Assembly (NCBI RefSeq): GCF_000151315.2
Contig: NW_011887297.1
Coordinates: 783,587 to 847,586, forward strand
DNA: 64,000 nucleotides
Direction of reading: 5' to 3'
Source of the DNA: Capsaspora owczarzaki ATCC 30864
Lineage: Eukaryota > Opisthokonta > Filasterea
The notes below the pieces were generated by a model. It was given only the letters and a program-made list of their open reading frames with translations. It ran no database searches and was not told the DNA's origin. Positions within the stretch are counted from its first letter, which is position 1. Every line of letters begins with the position of its first letter. This document shows, piece by piece, positions 33,749 to 45,020 of this stretch. The translations under genes and the position numbers were made by a program.

Positions 33749-36700
33749 CTAATCACACGCGGATAATTGAGGGAGAATAAGGGGGAAGAGGCTTGTAGCC
33801 GGAGGATCGGGAACGAGATCGGTAGCTGCGAGACTGTCCACATCCTCGTCGAGGCTAGCGGCGGTCGCTCGGAGAGTGTCCACGTCGTCATCCGAATCAG
33901 CGGCGGCGGGAGGGTCGCTGTCATCGAGGCGAGCCTTCCACTGATCAATAGCGGCTTGCTCGCCAAGCAATTCAGCAATACGAAGGCCTACACGGGCCGT
34001 TTTGACGCGCCGGTGCTGGTGAACTGTCGCGGACGCGGTTCTCGGCAGCTTGTCAGCATTCCACAAGTTGGTGAGCACTTCAAGAGCTTCAGGAAGTTGC
34101 TCCGAGTCTTCCAAGCACATCGCTTGGTTGTGCAAAGCGAGCGGCTGCAAACGGCCAGTGCCCGCGAGCTCGACGGCCTTGGCGGAGAGTGGCAACAACG
34201 CAGCTGCATAGAACTGATTCTTGTCCTTCCGCGGCGTGCGCAGACGAAGACGCCGGCAGCGATGGATGAACATGTGCACGCGGTCGTCAGCATTGAGGTA
34301 TCTCGTGACGGCTTCACACATGCGATCGTAAGCTGGCACGGCGTCGGGCGACCAGTCCAGGCAAGTGACCAGCAAAGAAAAAGCGTAATTCACCGGACGG
34401 TCGAATAGCAAACGCCGAATCATGCGTTGGACGTCGATGTACGGCATAACCTGCAGAGCAGACTTGACCGCGCACTCGAATGCTTCGCACAGCATCTGGT
34501 GGCAGTCGACGCGAGCGACTGGCTTCATTCGCTCGTCATCCCACAGAATCAGCTCGCGCTGACCGCTCTGCAAGAAGAGCTCAGACAGACACAGCATGGC
34601 GATTTGCGGGTGCCAAAACGTGACAGAACTGTCGGTAACGCGCAGAAGCTGCTTGACACCGAGATGCTGCGTTAAAGGCTGGGCCATGACGCGATTGAAC
34701 CAGGTCTCGCCGCGAAAGTCAAAGAGGGTGACCAGTGCGAAGAGGGCAAGGAGAGGACGGGCTTCGTCGGCAAAGCCGGCAAGGCAGTCTGAGACAAAAG
34801 CGGTTGCGGAGCGTGACGACGCTGTGACCGCGGCGAACACGTAGTTGAGGATGTGGCGCTCGGCCGGGTGTGGGTCCTTGCGATCGCGGACGTGCTTGAG
34901 TGCATTGCGCGAGTCGCGGTCCAAGCGCTCAAGCAGCGGCTCGCAAAAAGAACGCACGTCGTCCCGAGCCAATAGCGGTGCGATGCAAATTGGATGCTGG
35001 TCATGTTGTCCTTTGACGGGAACGTGCACGAGAACGCAGCGAGCATTTTCGGGAACGAGCGGAATGACGTGCTGAGCTGTCTCGTCCACAAATAGCACCG
35101 AAACACCGTCTGAGTCGACCAGCAGGCGACGAATCTCGTCGGCGACTCGCGTTTCATCTAGGGGGCAAGGGTGTGTCATTGGACGTGCCCAGAGCACCCT
35201 GCCAAACCGACCGCGTTGCGCCAGCAGAAGCGCTGCCTGGCGCAGAACGGTGGTCATACCGCAGGCGCGCGAGCCCTTGAGCATGTGAACAACGACTCGG
35301 CTGGTCGTGGACGCAAACTTTTCGACAGTATCAACAAGCACCGTGCACTCCGAGCGAAGGCCAAGGGCATTCGCACAAAGCATGCCCCATGGCGCAGGTT
35401 CCCCACTGCGCATCCACTTCACAAGGGTCTGCGCCTTCACGTCGGTTGGCTGCACGGGCGGTACACAAACGACCTCGAATGCCTGAAGGGTGGTGTTTTC
35501 CGGTAGAGCCGTCGAAATGCCACCATCGGGTGACAACCAGACTGCGGGTGCGTCGGCGAGACAGATGTCGTCCAGCGTTGCGCCTTCTGGCAGTGCATCG
35601 CAGAATTTTTTGACCAGTTTGCGAAGACGCGGCGCGTCGCAAAGTCGCACGAGCAGCACAATGGCAATGTTCCCGGCTGTGTGCGACTTCACCTCGAAAG
35701 CAAGAGCCGTCAGCGCCTTGCAGACGTGCTCGTCAGCGTCAACTATGATGACAGCCGGTGCGAATGGGGAGCAGGCCCAGAAATCTTCGAGACTGCGTTG
35801 CCGCTGTTTGTTGGTTTCGGCAAGGCTGCGCTCGATGTTTTCGCTTGAAGATTCATAGACCCAATACTGCTTACAGCCGAGATGCTGTTCAGCGTTCGCA
35901 GTGGTCGCGCGAGGCCAATGTCGCAGCCGAAGGCGGCCGGTACCTAGCGATGACACGAGCGCATGAGTACTCCGCCTGAGAGGTTTGGCACGCAGCCAGA
36001 TGGCGGCTGGATGATACTGAATCGTCGTGGGAGCCACTTCGTTGTTCCCTACAGGCGCAAACTGGCGATCGCACGAAATGAAGCGCGGGTTGACAGTGCC
36101 GAGATTATGCGTGAATTCGACGACGTGGCGCTGCTGAATGTATTCAGCAATCATGGCTGGAATGTCGTCAACGGTGGCCGCGTTCTGCAGCAGTTCCATC
36201 AAGCCCGGAGGAACCCTGCCGGGCGGAAGGGGTTCTCCGCGCCCAATTGCAGCGTGAAGTTGATCCAGAGTGCTGGCTGCAATGTCTTTGTACTGGGGCG
36301 CCGATTCATAGACGAGCATCGGCACGAACTCTCCATTGTTGTCCAGGCTGAGGCGAGCAGCGCATCCGCGAGCTTCAATCACAAAGCTGCTCACTTTTTC
36401 GGGCGAGAGCCAGGTGACTTTGGTGGCTGGTGTTGTTACAGGCAAGATGATTGGGTGAAGCTCAACGCCCAGCTCTGGCGGGCTTGGGATGATGTGTTTC
36501 CAGAGCCATTGGGACAGGACGACGTCGATTGCCGAGGTCTGAAGATGCACACCGACCACGAACAAATCATCCGACACGCCGAGCGACAGACGCATCGAGG
36601 CGGCATTGAGCAGAGGCTCGAGCAGACCTTGCTTGTGCTGCAGGAAATTGAGGAGGTCTGTTTCATCCATGGCGAGTCCGAGGCCAGTTGGACCAATCTT

Positions 36701-37309
36701 GTACTCGACGGCCAGATCTTCCGGCACTTGGAGCTGCTCGCCGGCACGAAAAGCCGGCGCCTCCGTCTGCGTGACGCGCGTTCGGTGTGTAATAGCTTCG
36801 AGAGATTCAAACGGAAGGGCTGCACACACATCTTTCACCGATCCGAATACCGTGTCAGCATACGTGCGGCGTCGCACAGCAGGGGGCTTGGGAAGGGTTG
36901 AACTCGAGACCAGCGACGCAACAGCACCACCAGGCAGCGGCGGCACGTGGAGCGTAAACGTCGTGAACGAATCGCTCGCGTCCCGCACCTTTACGTACAC
37001 CAGCGCATTTCTGTGGTCGGACTGAATGGAGGGGATGGCATTGCTGTCAGGCGCGGGAACAAAGTCAAGCGAGAGACTGGACTCGCATGTCCCACAGCGG
37101 AACACCTTCTTGATCTCAAGTATCAGCTCCTGACATGTCAAGTTGGATTTTTTCGAAGCGTATGGCAGCTGGCAGGGCGAGGTGCCGTTAAGCGCTGCAA
37201 GTATGGCTTGAAGCGCTGCCTCGGCGGACCGGAGCCAAGGCACGCTGGGCGTGGCGCTTCTTGGCACAGTTGCGCATGACAATGACGACATTAACGACGG
37301 CTGATTCAT
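33749..37309 (-). CDS. Very large intronless protein with P-loop-like motif, family unknown
   Basis: Over 1180 codons without an intron, in contrast to its neighbours. The first in-frame ATG is 37309, but a T-rich acceptor ending near 37399 and a good upstream exon candidate (37555-37448, ending in a GTGAGA donor) suggest that the true N terminus is longer. Seen: a CGTC knuckle near the N terminus, alternating beta/alpha segments, a P-loop-like LKGSRACGMTTVLRQ (about 35240-35285) where Met stands at the usual Lys, and a Walker-B-like SVLFVDE about 60 residues on (about 35085-35105). After that come long helical regions (HMFIHRCRRLRLR, LPEALEVLTNLWN) that could be TPR-like, and an acidic D/S-rich tail. 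The order (P-loop, then alpha-helical repeats) recalls STAND NTPases and SAMD9-type proteins, but that is inference. Divergent from the GPCR gene. Confidence 0.7.
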   Translation of the reverse strand: MNQPSLMSSLSCATVPRSATPSVPWLRSAEAALQAILAALNGTSPCQLPYASKKSNLTCQELILEIKKVFRCGTCESSLSLDFVPAPDSNAIPSIQSDHRNALVYVKVRDASDSFTTFTLHVPPLPGGAVASLVSSSTLPKPPAVRRRTYADTVFGSVKDVCAALPFESLEAITHRTRVTQTEAPAFRAGEQLQVPEDLAVEYKIGPTGLGLAMDETDLLNFLQHKQGLLEPLLNAASMRLSLGVSDDLFVVGVHLQTSAIDVVLSQWLWKHIIPSPPELGVELHPIILPVTTPATKVTWLSPEKVSSFVIEARGCAARLSLDNNGEFVPMLVYESAPQYKDIAASTLDQLHAAIGRGEPLPPGRVPPGLMELLQNAATVDDIPAMIAEYIQQRHVVEFTHNLGTVNPRFISCDRQFAPVGNNEVAPTTIQYHPAAIWLRAKPLRRSTHALVSSLGTGRLRLRHWPRATTANAEQHLGCKQYWVYESSSENIERSLAETNKQRQRSLEDFWACSPFAPAVIIVDADEHVCKALTALAFEVKSHTAGNIAIVLLVRLCDAPRLRKLVKKFCDALPEGATLDDICLADAPAVWLSPDGGISTALPENTTLQAFEVVCVPPVQPTDVKAQTLVKWMRSGEPAPWGMLCANALGLRSECTVLVDTVEKFASTTSRVVVHMLKGSRACGMTTVLRQAALLLAQRGRFGRVLWARPMTHPCPLDETRVADEIRRLLVDSDGVSVLFVDETAQHVIPLVPENARCVLVHVPVKGQHDQHPICIAPLLARDDVRSFCEPLLERLDRDSRNALKHVRDRKDPHPAERHILNYVFAAVTASSRSATAFVSDCLAGFADEARPLLALFALVTLFDFRGETWFNRVMAQPLTQHLGVKQLLRVTDSSVTFWHPQIAMLCLSELFLQSGQRELILWDDERMKPVARVDCHQMLCEAFECAVKSALQVMPYIDVQRMIRRLLFDRPVNYAFSLLVTCLDWSPDAVPAYDRMCEAVTRYLNADDRVHMFIHRCRRLRLRTPRKDKNQFYAAALLPLSAKAVELAGTGRLQPLALHNQAMCLEDSEQLPEALEVLTNLWNADKLPRTASATVHQHRRVKTARVGLRIAELLGEQAAIDQWKARLDDSDPPAAADSDDDVDTLRATAASLDEDVDSLAATDLVPDPPATSLFPLILPQLSACD

Positions 37310-37555
37310 GTAAAGATTCGGAGAAGGAGCGAGCGAGCCGAGATGGCGTAAGCGGAGGGAGGTGGTATGATCAGAGATAACAGGAGGGGGAGCTGAGACC
37401 TGGAAGAAGGGAGAAGAAAGAAACCAACAAAAAGAATGATGTCTCACTTTCTGGCGGTTTTGATTCAGATAACACGCAGATCTCTGATTTCCGTAAACCG
37501 CTTCATCGGCAAGGCCGTTGACCCATTCCTCGTTGCTGATGATCGTCGGGATTTC

Positions 37556-38525
37556 CTGTGGGGGGGGGCGGGAAAGGTGGTAATATCGGCCGGGTTTCGG
37601 GAACTTTACTCGACGATTCAGTCAAACTCCGAGGTTATGTCGTGGTCGGAAATACTCGCATCGTCGGTCAAGCAGGCGAGTCAGTCGATCAAAATATCGA
37701 TCAAGATCGCGTTGATGAGGAGTGTATCGTCCTCGCGCATCGATTTCAGGAGTTGCTGGTCTTCCACGTTGAGCGGTTCCTGTTGTTCTTTGATCGCTTG
37801 GGGGTGGCATTTTTTTTTAGATTTCAGTTAATGTGTTCATGCACTAAATACACATATTTCCATTTGAAACAGGCATGTCGCACCTTCCTAATCTCAGAAA
37901 TTTTCGAGTTCTCTTGTTCAAAGTTTTGATTCGATTTGTGCATTTCCTTTTCCACCCCCTCCCATCTTTCGCCTTTTCTCTGCAACCCCCTCCTTGTCTT
38001 TGTTGAGCACCAACTCCCCTGATTTGAAAAAGCGTTGTTCTGCGGAATCGCATTTTATCGATACAAAACGAACTTGTTTTGTTCAATCGAAATCACTGTC
38101 TGAGGCTGGGGAAAAAACAATGTTGCTCTGCATCTCCACACTTTCACCGTGAAACATGGCGCCGGAAAACAAGTGCTGCTCTGTGTTCTACGTATAGACT
38201 GACTACTGTCCTCTGCCCCCCCCCCGCCTGAACAGTGCGAGTGAATGGGTGTCAACGACCTGATTTTGTCTTTTATCGGCTTTTTGCACTTTTGATAAAA
38301 CATCCGTGATGACCCACCAAGGCCACCACCCCTCCTTCTCTCTTCCTTCCACCCCCTCCCGTGTCTCCTGTCTCCTCTCCTTCCATCTACACACACTGCG
38401 GTGAGTGGTGCTCGACATACCATCTTCATACCATTGCTGTTTTTTGCTAGGCTGTTGTGTCAGTCTTTTTGTTTGTTCATTTGTTCCTTTTTTTGTAAGG
38501 ATTTTGTATTTTATTTTTTATTTGT

Positions 38526-38564
<39 letters not shown>

Positions 38565-39226
38565 TTTTTATGTTTCTGCGGGTTTTGTTTTTTGTTTAAC
38601 AGCGGCTGCTGCGGCAAGGAAAGCGGCGGCGATGGGGAGGGGGGGCACGCGGTTTGGACAGAGTTGAACGGTGATTGGGATTTGTGGTGGCGCTGCGGTG
38701 ACGAACGTGCTGCGTGAAACGTTGGCTGCAGCGGGGGGTTGCTGCTAAAAGAACGGCGCGAACCAAAAAAAAAAAAAAAAAAAAATCACTTATCATCATC
38801 ATCGTTGACGCCACGCCATGCCCAAGCCTTACCGCGAGATTTATGATAAGGAAGAGGGCATCACCGCCACAGCAGTCACCCCCGCTTGCCCATAAATGCA
38901 GAGCAACTCTGTTGCTTGGCAAATAGGAAGCGAGCGAGGGAGTGAATGACTGTACATTCGCTGTTTTGACAAAAAGGGGGGCTTGCATTGGTTGTTGCGA
39001 ACTCACATTTTGGTTTCCGTTTTTTTTTTTTTTTTTCTGTTCGTCTCCTGCTGCTATTCAACTCCACACTCAGGCAAAAGCCAAGCACAAAGATCTCTCG
39101 TTCCTTGATTCTATTCTTAAAACAAGAACCGACAATACTCCTGCACAAGCCCTCTTGGAACAAACTACATTTCAAAGCCAACAGACCTTTCTGACTGATC
39201 TGGGTGCTGAAACGAAACGTCGCGCG
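37556..39226. other. Divergent intergenic region with homopolymer tracts
   Basis: About 1.7 kb between the large P-loop-like gene (-) and the GPCR gene (+). 37600-37830 shows coding-like codon use on the minus strand, interrupted by two stops, possibly 5' exons of the P-loop gene; not resolved. 38528-38573 is a 46-nt poly(T), and 38766-38786 is poly(A). C- and G-runs flank them. No RNA gene was recognised. Confidence 0.45.
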
Positions 39227-42200
39227 ATGCACACGACGACGACGACGACGACGACCGCCGCTCGGACGGCCGACCGCCGTGAGCCCCGTGACAGCGCGCC
39301 ACTGCGGTTGCGGCGACGGGGAGCCAGCACGACGGGGACGCTGACGCTGCGGCTGCTTGGCGTGCTCGTGGTCGCTGCGTGCTGGATGCTGGCAGATGTC
39401 AGCACCACGACAAACCCCGACAGCCGCCTCCTGTTCGCCTCGGCACAGACCACGCCATCCCACATCCTGTCCGTGCAAATGAACCTGCGCCAGCCTTATG
39501 CCATTGCCGGCGAGCACGTAGTGGTCGACTGGAAGGTCGTCTTCAACGCCACCACCTTGTTTGGCATTGCCGCCAACTACCTGAAAAACCTGGCGTCCGG
39601 CGCAATCCCGTTCTTCCCTCTTGTGAACAGCACCAAGACAGCCAATAGCTCTACGCCAAGCACAACTTCCGGGTCAACGATAAGTCGGCGTGAACGACGA
39701 GATTTACAGGCACAGCTCAGCGGCGTGCCGCCTCTGCAAGCTGCATCGCTGCTCTCGTCTTGGTCCCAGCTGATTGACTGGGCGCGGGCAGTCATGTACA
39801 ACTATCTGATTGCAGATATGATTGCCCTGGTTCCGACCGTCAATACCTGCATCCCATATGCAGACTACCACTCCCCCACGGAATACTCGGGCTTGAACCC
39901 TTCCTCGGACGCATTTGTCCTGTCGATCAGTGATTGGAACGTGCCAGACCGGCCTCCAACCGCCTCTGGAACAAGCATCTATGCTGTTCCCGATGTTCCG
40001 ACGCCCGCCAACTTCTTTTTGACGTATTACAGCCCGTCACTCAACCGCACCGCCTCCAACATGACAGTCCCGCTGCCTCCGTGGGCTGCACCCGGCCCCG
40101 GCTTTTACTCCACACAACTCCCAACCGTTACACTCAGTACCACAAAGTGCTATCTGCAAGCGCTTGATGCAATTTCTGCGGTGCAAGTGCCGATCATGTC
40201 CCGCACACTTCCCATTCCCGGCAGCGGTGGCAACGCCCTCTACCTCTCCAGCCTGCAGCGATATCCGACCGAGCTCGCGCAACGGAACATGCTTCGCGGC
40301 TCAAACTCTCTCGCAAACGCCCTCGCGCCCATTGTCGTGTACGACTCGGGCTCGTGTGTGGGGGCGGATCGGCCGCTTTTGCTCAAAGCGTTCACCGCAG
40401 AACTGTGGTTTCGTGCCAGTGCCCCAGACAAGCAAGGTTTGCCGGACAAGCAGTGCTGCTGGCCATTGCTCAGCACGACAGGTGTCAACGGCTTTGATGT
40501 TTCCGTCATCACCAATAACACTGTGCAGTTCCTCACCCCGTTCCTCGGAGGATCCTGTGGCACCATTCCTGGCTCGCGTGTCGGAACTACCAGCAGTCTT
40601 CTCGACCAACAGTGGCACCACATTGCCGTCACATACAGCAGCAACGTCAAAACGATTTACGTGGATGGGATTTTGACTTTGTCGCTGCAGTGTTCGGGCT
40701 CCGCAGTGTCTCTCGACTCGACACGCCTGTCCATTGGTCGAAGCTTTACTGGCGATCAGCTGGATGAAAATTTCGATGGCACGGTCGATGAAATTCGCAT
40801 CTGGTCCGTTGCGCGATCCGGACCGCAAATCCTTGCCACCCTGCATCGCACCCTCCGCATTGACGAAATGGCGGATATCGTCATGTACTACAACTTTGAT
40901 GAGCGTTTGGAGCTCCTCACAAACATCGACTACACCGGTTCGGCGAATTCGCGCCCGGCCACCATCCGCGACCGCAGTCCAAAGCAGCGCGATATCGTCA
41001 TGGGCGCCGAAACCGCGGGGACAACGTTCGATCTTCGCCACATTGGCCGGTATGTCATTTCCAGTGCTCCGCTTGCTGGAGCACGTCAGTCTGTCTTGTT
41101 CAAGGTCAGCAATCCGCCTGCTCAGACTGGAGGCGGCCAGGTGGATCCCAATGATGTGCGACGTGATGGTCCCGAACTGTTTCAGGACGTCACTTTTGTC
41201 ACGTTCAGAACCTCGCCATTTCAACTGATGGGGCGGCTCGCAGACGCACAGCAGTCTCCCTTGACCGGCACGTCGCGGGTCGCGATTGCCTCTGTCCCAA
41301 CGTGGCCTTTCCAGCTGGAGTTTGCGAATGGTACCGTTTTGAAGGGGCCCGTACCAACCGATGCCAACCCTCGGTGGTTTCTGCAATCGGAAAAGTTTGT
41401 CATCTCGTACACAAACTCGCTGCCGTTGCCGGAAAACATCCCGCGCGTTACCGTCAAGTTCTTTGTTGTCGACCCGACAACTCAGGCGCGATCGGCATAC
41501 GGCTACGTTGCTGTGGACAACGTGCACAACACTGCTCCGACTGTCGGCACGGCTGGCGGCATGCTGCACTGCACGGGCAACAGCTTTGCGCTAGCCCAAG
41601 ACTTTGCCCTCCCGACACAACTCTATGGGAACGTGCGCGGCACAAGCCCCTACACGATTGAATGGTGGGGATACTTTTTCGCACAAGAGATGGATGGGGT
41701 TGTTTACTCGTTCGCGTCCGACGTCGATGGTCAGTGGTGCAACAACCCTGGCGACTGCTTTGGCCGATTCATGGCCAGCGTTCCTGGGTCGTCGGGCGGT
41801 GCCGAAATCTACGATGGCTGGAATGTGACCAACTCGGATGGCTATGTTTCAGTCGCGTCCTCTGGTATTCGTCCGCTCTTTGGAGCATGGAACCATTTCG
41901 CCATCACTTCCGATGGCGGATTGGACGGCGGCGTCGCTTCCTTCTACGTGAATGGCAAAGTGGTCCAAGTCCGTCCTTCCTTTGGCTCGCAGGCTGATGT
42001 GCTCGGCTTGTATGTCTGTCACTGGCCATTTTGGTACGTCCTGCGTTTTTTCGTTCTTGTTTTTTTTTTCCCTTGTGGCTGCTTCACCTGTTACTGGTGC
42101 CGGAGGTTTGTTCTGTGGAAGCTGTTGGTCTAACCTTGTTGTGTTGTGCTTTCCACGTTGCCCTCCTCTTTTCCTTTCGTGCGCTTCCCCGACCCCTGTT

Positions 42201-44714
42201 CATACTCTGGTTGTGGTTTTTTTTTCCAGGGGGGATGACTTCTTTTACAGGGGCCTCATTGACAACCTTCGTGTCTGGTCGGGTGTTCAGCCACCGGAAG
42301 CCTTGCAGGCGTACAAGGACGGCGCTGTTCCTCGCGAGAGTCAGCACTTGCTGGCTCAATGGACGTTTGATCCTGAGGTGACGATTGACGAAACGATCGA
42401 TCTGGATGACCTGCCAACGGACGCTGACGCGCTGGTCTCGGCTCCATCCTCGTGCGATATTTCGCGCTTCAACAACCGGCTTGTGTTTGGAGCTTGCACC
42501 CCGAACACGCAGCCGTACTGCCGAGCTGGGGATGGCCAATGTGCATTCAACCAGCCACTTCGCGCACGCCCGTGTTTTGTCAACGACACGCGTGACGCCT
42601 CCGACGGCGTTTTGGATGGCGTTATGGCCTCGCTAAAGCCCCGGTTGCTCATGTCCACCGCACCCATCGGAGGATACACCTCCCCAGTGCTTGCATTGCA
42701 GGGCCAGAACACCACGGTGACCTTGACTGGCGCAGATCCAGATGGCGACCCTCTTCAGTTCATCATTGTAGGCCTGCCACATCGAGGTCAACTGTTCACT
42801 GTGACCGGCTTGCCCATCACTGTTGCAAACGGGACACTTCCCATCGGCGTTTCCACGGTGGTGTACCGTGCCCCAGTGTCCTCGGGTGGCATCAACTTGA
42901 CCTCCTTTACGTACACCATCTCTGACGGCTATGTCGTGTCAACGCTGAATGCGACGGTGCGCATTTCTGTCGCGTGTGCTGCTGGTCGCCGTGCTAATCC
43001 CTCCACATTGACGTGCGAACTGTGCAGTCCTGGCACGTACCGGCCCGAGCCGTCGTTCAAGACCTTCTGTCTGCCAACGCAGCTCGGATACTACCAACCG
43101 CAGGCTGGCGCCAGCGCGCAGTTGACGTGTCCTCCAGGCCACTTCCAGGACGAACCTTCAAGCGCAAGCTGCAAGCTCTGCGTCGAGTACAACGATCCAG
43201 CACCCTGCATTGTGAGCAACGACCTTGCACCACGACAGGCAAACCTTCTGGTGACGCTCTCGGGTCTCCATTTGGTCGTCTGCTTCATCTGCCTGGTGCT
43301 CGTGTTTGCACTTCGCAAAACCAAGGTCATCCATTCCTCCTCGCCCCTGTTCCTCGCCACTCTTCTGGTTGGCATTTGCGTCTTGAGTGTGGACACGCTG
43401 CTGGCAAGCCGTGTGCAGACGGCGGCCTTTTGCACAGCCCGCCTCTGGCTGTTCAACCTCGGGTTTATGATTGCCATGGGCGCGCTCTTTTCGAAGCTCT
43501 GGCGGCTCCGCAAGCTCAAAAACAACTGTACGCTGCGTGCCATCAAACTAAGCAACAGCGAAGTGCTCGTCCCAGTGCTCATCTTTGTTCTCGTCGACTG
43601 CTTGATTCTCGGGGTTTGGACCGGCATCGCTCCGTTCCATCTCCGCTCCGAATACGACCACGAGTGCGTGAGTGACGAGCACACTTCCTTCTTGGTTGTC
43701 ATGTTGTGCATCAAGGGCGCCCTTGTCGTGTACTGCTGCTACCTTGCTTTCGTGACACGCAACGTTTTATGTGCGTACAACGAGTCGCAGTACATTGCGC
43801 TCTCCGTGTACGCGACCTTGCTGGCAGGCTTGGTGATTTATTCAATCATTTTTGCCCTGACTTCTGTCGTTCACCCGCGCACCATTCTGCTGCTCGAAGT
43901 CCACGCAACCTTGTTTGTGACGACTGTTGTCTTCTTCCTCATCTTCCTCCCGAAAGCCCTGCGGATTGCTGGCCTGTACAAGCAGTCCGCCTCCATCTCG
44001 ACCTTGTTTGCGACAATCAACAAGACATCCTACCGCGGAACCGACGTGGACCTGGATGACTCGACCAAGACAGACACTTCCGGTTCACAAGCCGCAACTG
44101 CAGCTGACGGGGCTGGCGTGTCGTCCACTGCTGCTGGTGCTGCTGCTGCTGCTGATGGTGCTGCCTCCGTCGTGGCTTCCGCCGCACGGCTTCGGCGACT
44201 GGCTTCGAATCGCTCTGCGAACGAATCCACGCAGGCTGAAGCTCACGCGCAGTACCTGGCTCGTCTCGAGCGCAACCTCGAACGGAAGGAGCTGGAGCAG
44301 CAGCGTCAAGTGGCTATATTGGCGATGGCGCGAAAGCACCAGAGTATGGCCGTCACTGCTCTCCGCCTGAGCGAGCTGGAAGTGCAAAAGCTTCGGCTGG
44401 AACTCGAGTGGCAACGGACTGCGAGCCGAGGAGCGGTCGACACCCGCATTGTCTCCGTTTCCTCTCGTGGCTCGATCGGATCCGAGTTGTCCCCGACCGA
44501 AATGTTCGAGAATGCTGCCCACGAGGCAGCTGGCTCTGACTCGAGCTCGGAGAGCAAGCCGGGCGGTGTGGATATTTTCGCATCCGACGTGTCAGCGCTT
44601 GACGAATCCGATCAGCGCAGTGTCAAGCTGTCCCGCTCCTCGAGTGTTGTCTCCAACTGGCGTGCTTTTGGTGATTTCCCGCTGGACGATTATCACCAAA
44701 GCAGCAATGTCTAA
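39227..44714 (+). CDS. Class C (GABA-B-like) GPCR with LamG-like and Cys-rich ectodomain
   Basis: Two exons (39227-42009, 42230-44714; phase 2 junction) encode 1755 residues. The ATG at 39227 precedes a Thr-repeat, an R-rich patch and a hydrophobic signal/anchor (LLGVLVVAACWMLAD). The ectodomain holds two concanavalin-A/LamG-like modules (first: FTAELWFRASAPDK ... QQWHHIAVTYSSN ... YVDG ... VDEIRIWSVAR; second: YTIEWWGYFFAQEMDG ... AWNHFAITSDGG ... LIDNLRVWSG), a cadherin-like strand set (TLTGADPDGDPLQFIIVG), and an ephrin-receptor-like Cys-rich stretch (CELCSPGTYRPE ... CPPGHFQDEPSSASCKLC). Seven helices follow (about 43240-43970) with class C features including the FSKLWRL segment. The tail carries an A-rich linker and a coiled coil (LERNLERKELEQQRQVAIL) like GABA-B subunits. 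No Venus-flytrap ligand domain is present, so the ligand is unknown. Confidence 0.88.
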
Positions 44715-45020
44715 CAATTTTCTTTTCGTTCTGATTTTCTTTTTCAACAACGTTTTTCGCTTTGCTTTTTTTTTTTTTTTTTTTTTTGCTTTTTTGCTTC
44801 TTTTTTTTTTTTTGCTTTTTTGCTTCTTTTTTTTTTTTCTTGTTTTCCCCTCCCCTTCTTTTTTTTTCAAGTATCCGATGTTTGTTAACTGACTGCTTTT
44901 GATTTTATTTATTGATTCATGTTTTTTGCTCTTGTGTTTATGACGTTAATCATCATGCTTTCCCAATTCGATCGTTGCGCTCATTTTTTATTTTTCTTCA
45001 GCCAAACCTTTCATCTTCGA
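44715..45020. other. Pyrimidine-rich spacer between GPCR and RhoGAP genes
   Basis: About 300 bp, dominated by T runs separated by GC dinucleotides (44768-44870), followed by T-rich leader sequence up to the RhoGAP start codon. It must hold the GPCR 3' end and the RhoGAP promoter. No other feature was seen. Confidence 0.5.

Noticed and set aside
37436-37831. Plus-strand 131-codon frame overlapping the 5' end of the P-loop-like gene
   Set aside because: Antisense to better exon candidates on the minus strand, no motif, no supporting splice or start context.
38942-39226. Upstream extension of the GPCR frame by 95 codons
   Set aside because: Contains a poly(Phe) run from a T tract and precedes the natural signal sequence; the ATG at 39227 gives a signal/anchor close to the N terminus.
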